Positions 39,040 to 40,896 of a stretch of 40,896 nt of DNA are shown here, one piece after another; within the stretch, counting starts at the first letter, position 1, and each line of letters begins with the position of its first letter. The position numbers and the translations under genes are program-made. Source of the DNA: Actinomadura rubrisoli (GTDB lineage: Bacteria; Actinomycetota; Actinomycetes; Streptosporangiales; Streptosporangiaceae); the NCBI RefSeq assembly GCF_004349215.1, contig NZ_SMKU01000042.1, positions 1-40,896 on the forward strand, in the 5' to 3' direction. Below the pieces are notes generated by a model. It worked only from the letters and a program-made list of their open reading frames with translations, was not told where the DNA came from and did no database searches.

Positions 39040-39903
39040 TCACAGGTCCGCGGTGCGGCGGGCGTGCCTGCGCGACAGGGGGACGACGAGGGGGGTGCCG
39101 GTGACCGGGTCGGGGATGATCTGGCAGCGCAGGCCGAAGACCTCCTCGATGAGGGCGGGGGTGACGATCTCGTCGGGCGGTCCCTGCGCGATGACGGCGC
39201 CGTCGCGCATGGCGATCAGGTGGGTGGCGTAGCGGCAGGCGTGGTTGAGGTCGTGCAGGACGACCACGAGGGTGCGGGCGTGGTCCTCGTGGAGCGACGC
39301 GCACAGGTCGAGCATGTCGATCTGGTGGGAGATGTCGAGGAAGGTGGTGGGCTCGTCCAGCAGCATGATCGGCGTGTCCTGGGCGAGGACCATGGCCAGC
39401 CAGACGCGCTGGCGCTGCCCGCCGGACAGCTCGTCGACCTGGCGGCCGGCCAGCGCCGCGGTGTCGGTGGCGGCCAGGGCGCGGGCGACGGCGGCGTCGT
39501 CCTCGCGGGACCAGCCGCGCAGCGCGCGCCGGTGCGGGTGCCGGCCCCGCGACACCAGGTCGGCCACGGTGATGGCGTCCGGGGTGACGGGCTGCTGGGC
39601 GAGCAGGCCGAGGCGGCGGGCGACCTCCTTGGAGGGGAGGCGGGCGATGGCGGCCCCGTCCAGGAGCACCGTCCCGGCCTTGGGCCTGAGCACGCGCGCC
39701 AGGGTGTGCAGGAGCGTCGACTTGCCGCAGGCGTTCGGCCCGACGATGACCGTGAACGACCCGTCGGGGACGTCCAGGTCGAGGCCGCCGATGACGGTGC
39801 GCCGGTCGTAGCCGGCGGTCAGCCCACGGGCCGCGAGGCGGCCGGCGGGCGGCGCGGCGGCGGGCCCGGTGGCGTCCGGTGCCGTGTCGTCGAGGTCAGG
39901 CAC
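39040..39903 (-). CDS. Siderophore ABC importer ATPase (FepC/FecE type)
   Basis: A 287-residue ATPase: Walker A GPNACGKST, the RPKAG turn, QQPVTPDAITVADLVSRGRHPHRRALRGWSREDDAAV, signature LSGGQRQRVWLAMVLAQ, Walker B IMLLDEPTTFLD and VVLHDLNHACRYATHL. The GNACGKST Ala-Cys variant of Walker A is typical of ferric siderophore ATPases. GTG 39903 has GGAGG 7 bases upstream and overlaps the permease stop by 8 bases. It is the last gene of a leftward iron-uptake operon that continues beyond the window. Confidence 0.88.
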   Translation of the reverse strand: MPDLDDTAPDATGPAAAPPAGRLAARGLTAGYDRRTVIGGLDLDVPDGSFTVIVGPNACGKSTLLHTLARVLRPKAGTVLLDGAAIARLPSKEVARRLGLLAQQPVTPDAITVADLVSRGRHPHRRALRGWSREDDAAVARALAATDTAALAGRQVDELSGGQRQRVWLAMVLAQDTPIMLLDEPTTFLDISHQIDMLDLCASLHEDHARTLVVVLHDLNHACRYATHLIAMRDGAVIAQGPPDEIVTPALIEEVFGLRCQIIPDPVTGTPLVVPLSRRHARRTADL

Positions 39904-40896
39904 GTCCGGCCCTCCATTCGGTGAGCATCAGCCAGCCCAGGTAGACGCCGCCGACCGCGCCGGTCATGACGCCCACCGGAAGCTGGGTGGGGGCGAGGAG
40001 CCGCTGCGCGGCCAGGTCGCTGAGGCACAGCAGCACCGCGCCCGTCAGGGCTGCGGGCAGCAGGTTCGGGCCGGGCGCCCGCGTGAGCCGCTTGGCGAGC
40101 TGCGGTGCGGACAGGGCGATGAACGCGACGGGCCCGGCGGTGGCGGTCCCGGCGGCGGTGAGGCCGACGCCGACGGCCATCAGCGCGAGCCGGGACCGCT
40201 CGGCGCGGACGCCGAGCGCGGTGGCGGTGGCGTCGCCGAACTCCAGGATGCGCAGGTGGGTGGCGAGCAGCGCCGCGCAGGGCACGAGCACGGCGAGCGC
40301 GGCGGCCAGCGGGCGCAGGTGCTCCCAGCCGCGGGCGTTGAGGCTGCCGACGAGCCAGGCGGACGCGCTCTGCGCCTCGTTCACCGACGCCCGGCTGAGC
40401 AGGTAGGCGTTGAGCGCCTCCAGCAGGGCGCTGATCCCGATGCCGACGAGGACGAGCCGGATCCCGTGGACGCCGCCGCGGAAGGCCAGCAGGTACACCG
40501 CGACCGCGGTGCACAGGCCCCCGGCGACGGCTCCGGCGGCGATCTGCGCGGCGCCGCCGCCGAACAGCAGAATGACCGCGATCCCGCCGGACGCCGACCC
40601 GGTGGTGAACCCGATGATGTCGGGGCTGCCGAGCGGGTTGCGGGTGAGGCTCTGGAAGACCGCGCCGCCCAGCGCGAAGGCCGCGCCGACCGTGCAGCCG
40701 ACCAGCACCCGCGGCAACCGCAGGTCCATCACGATGAACTCCGCGCCGGGCGGGCCGCCGCCGAGCAGCGTCGCGATCACCTGCCGGGGCGACAGCGGGA
40801 AGTCGCCGATCCCCAGGGCCGCGACGACGACGGCGGCCAGCAGCACGCACAGCAGGACGGTGACGACGGCCGTCCGGGGGCGGACCCGGGCGGAGC
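39896..40896 (-). CDS. Siderophore ABC importer permease (FecCD type), 5' truncated by window edge
   Basis: The frame stays open to the right edge, so the start lies outside; a GTG at 40846 is the first internal candidate but would remove half of TM1. The visible ~333 residues show FecCD motifs: FIVMDLRLPRVLVGCTVGAAFALGGAVFQSLTRNPLGSPDIIGFTTGSASGGIAVIL, WLVGSLNARGWEHL, ATALGVRAERSRLAL and AGPVAFIALSAPQLAKRLTRAPGPNLLPAALTGAVLL. It forms the channel for the adjacent ATPase in ferric-siderophore uptake. Further importer subunits are expected upstream. Confidence 0.88.
   Translation of the reverse strand, partial: SARVRPRTAVVTVLLCVLLAAVVVAALGIGDFPLSPRQVIATLLGGGPPGAEFIVMDLRLPRVLVGCTVGAAFALGGAVFQSLTRNPLGSPDIIGFTTGSASGGIAVILLFGGGAAQIAAGAVAGGLCTAVAVYLLAFRGGVHGIRLVLVGIGISALLEALNAYLLSRASVNEAQSASAWLVGSLNARGWEHLRPLAAALAVLVPCAALLATHLRILEFGDATATALGVRAERSRLALMAVGVGLTAAGTATAGPVAFIALSAPQLAKRLTRAPGPNLLPAALTGAVLLCLSDLAAQRLLAPTQLPVGVMTGAVGGVYLGWLMLTEWRAGRA

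Noticed and set aside
1..40896. CRISPR arrays, tRNA or rRNA genes, transposases
   Set aside because: I saw no regularly spaced repeats, no tRNA cloverleaf pattern and no transposase motifs in any of the frames examined.

Overview
The window is very GC-rich DNA with GTG/ATG starts, many 4-base ATGA/GTGA gene overlaps, a mycothiol-type (MDMPI) enzyme and several DUF4360, XRE/ImmA and LuxR genes. This points to a filamentous actinobacterium, most likely Streptosporangiales such as an Actinomadura relative (inference; no rRNA or housekeeping marker is present). Both ends cut genes. I see no tRNA, rRNA, CRISPR array or intact insertion sequence.

Layout. 1-1934: an OmpA-like fragment coupled to a J-domain-like zinc/membrane protein. 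2679-4025: two tandem secreted DUF4360 proteins. 4122-6581: a flavin monooxygenase / mycothiol-dependent enzyme pair. 6790-10630: an assortment (DUF805, a decayed LuxR gene, YciI-like, FMN-barrel and DUF488 proteins) with gene-poor gaps. 11117-14681: a carotenoid oxygenase and an MFS exporter, preceded by a 19-codon leader ORF, facing a TetR gene across a nested palindromic operator.

14747-21135: a lasso-peptide cluster, transcribed leftward. It runs from a NarL-type regulator to a 54-residue precursor (too short for ordinary ORF calling), the cyclase, a split B1/B2 protease, and an ABC ATPase and ABC-2 permease; a second LuxR protein follows. The leader matches the lasso motif YxxPxLxxxGxFxxxTxG exactly, but the core GIPKPHRPLDLLLKWAPFP has its only acidic residue at position 10. 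Normal cleavage would therefore require a 10-residue ring, outside the 7-9 of characterised lasso peptides. The upstream regulator has Glu in place of the phospho-acceptor Asp, and its last codons overlap a dense array of TGTCCC/GGGACA sites in front of the precursor.

21582-24862: a divergent XRE / ImmA-type peptidase / MAB_1171c-type membrane protein / TPR-like cassette. 24828-34507: a leftward catabolic operon under a FadR-type GntR regulator with a perfect operator palindrome. It encodes a THI5/NMT1-type ABC importer, a creatinase-like pita-bread enzyme without metal ligands, two xylose-isomerase-like TIM barrels, and an HMGL-type aldolase carrying a shortened OHCU-decarboxylase-like tail. 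The combination suggests breakdown of a ureido/guanidino or N-heterocyclic compound that I cannot name.

34560-37597: a cobalamin riboswitch controlling a BtuF-C-D type vitamin B12 importer. 37594-38997: a cation/proton antiporter. 39040-40896: a siderophore-type ABC ATPase and FecCD permease, the latter cut by the window edge.
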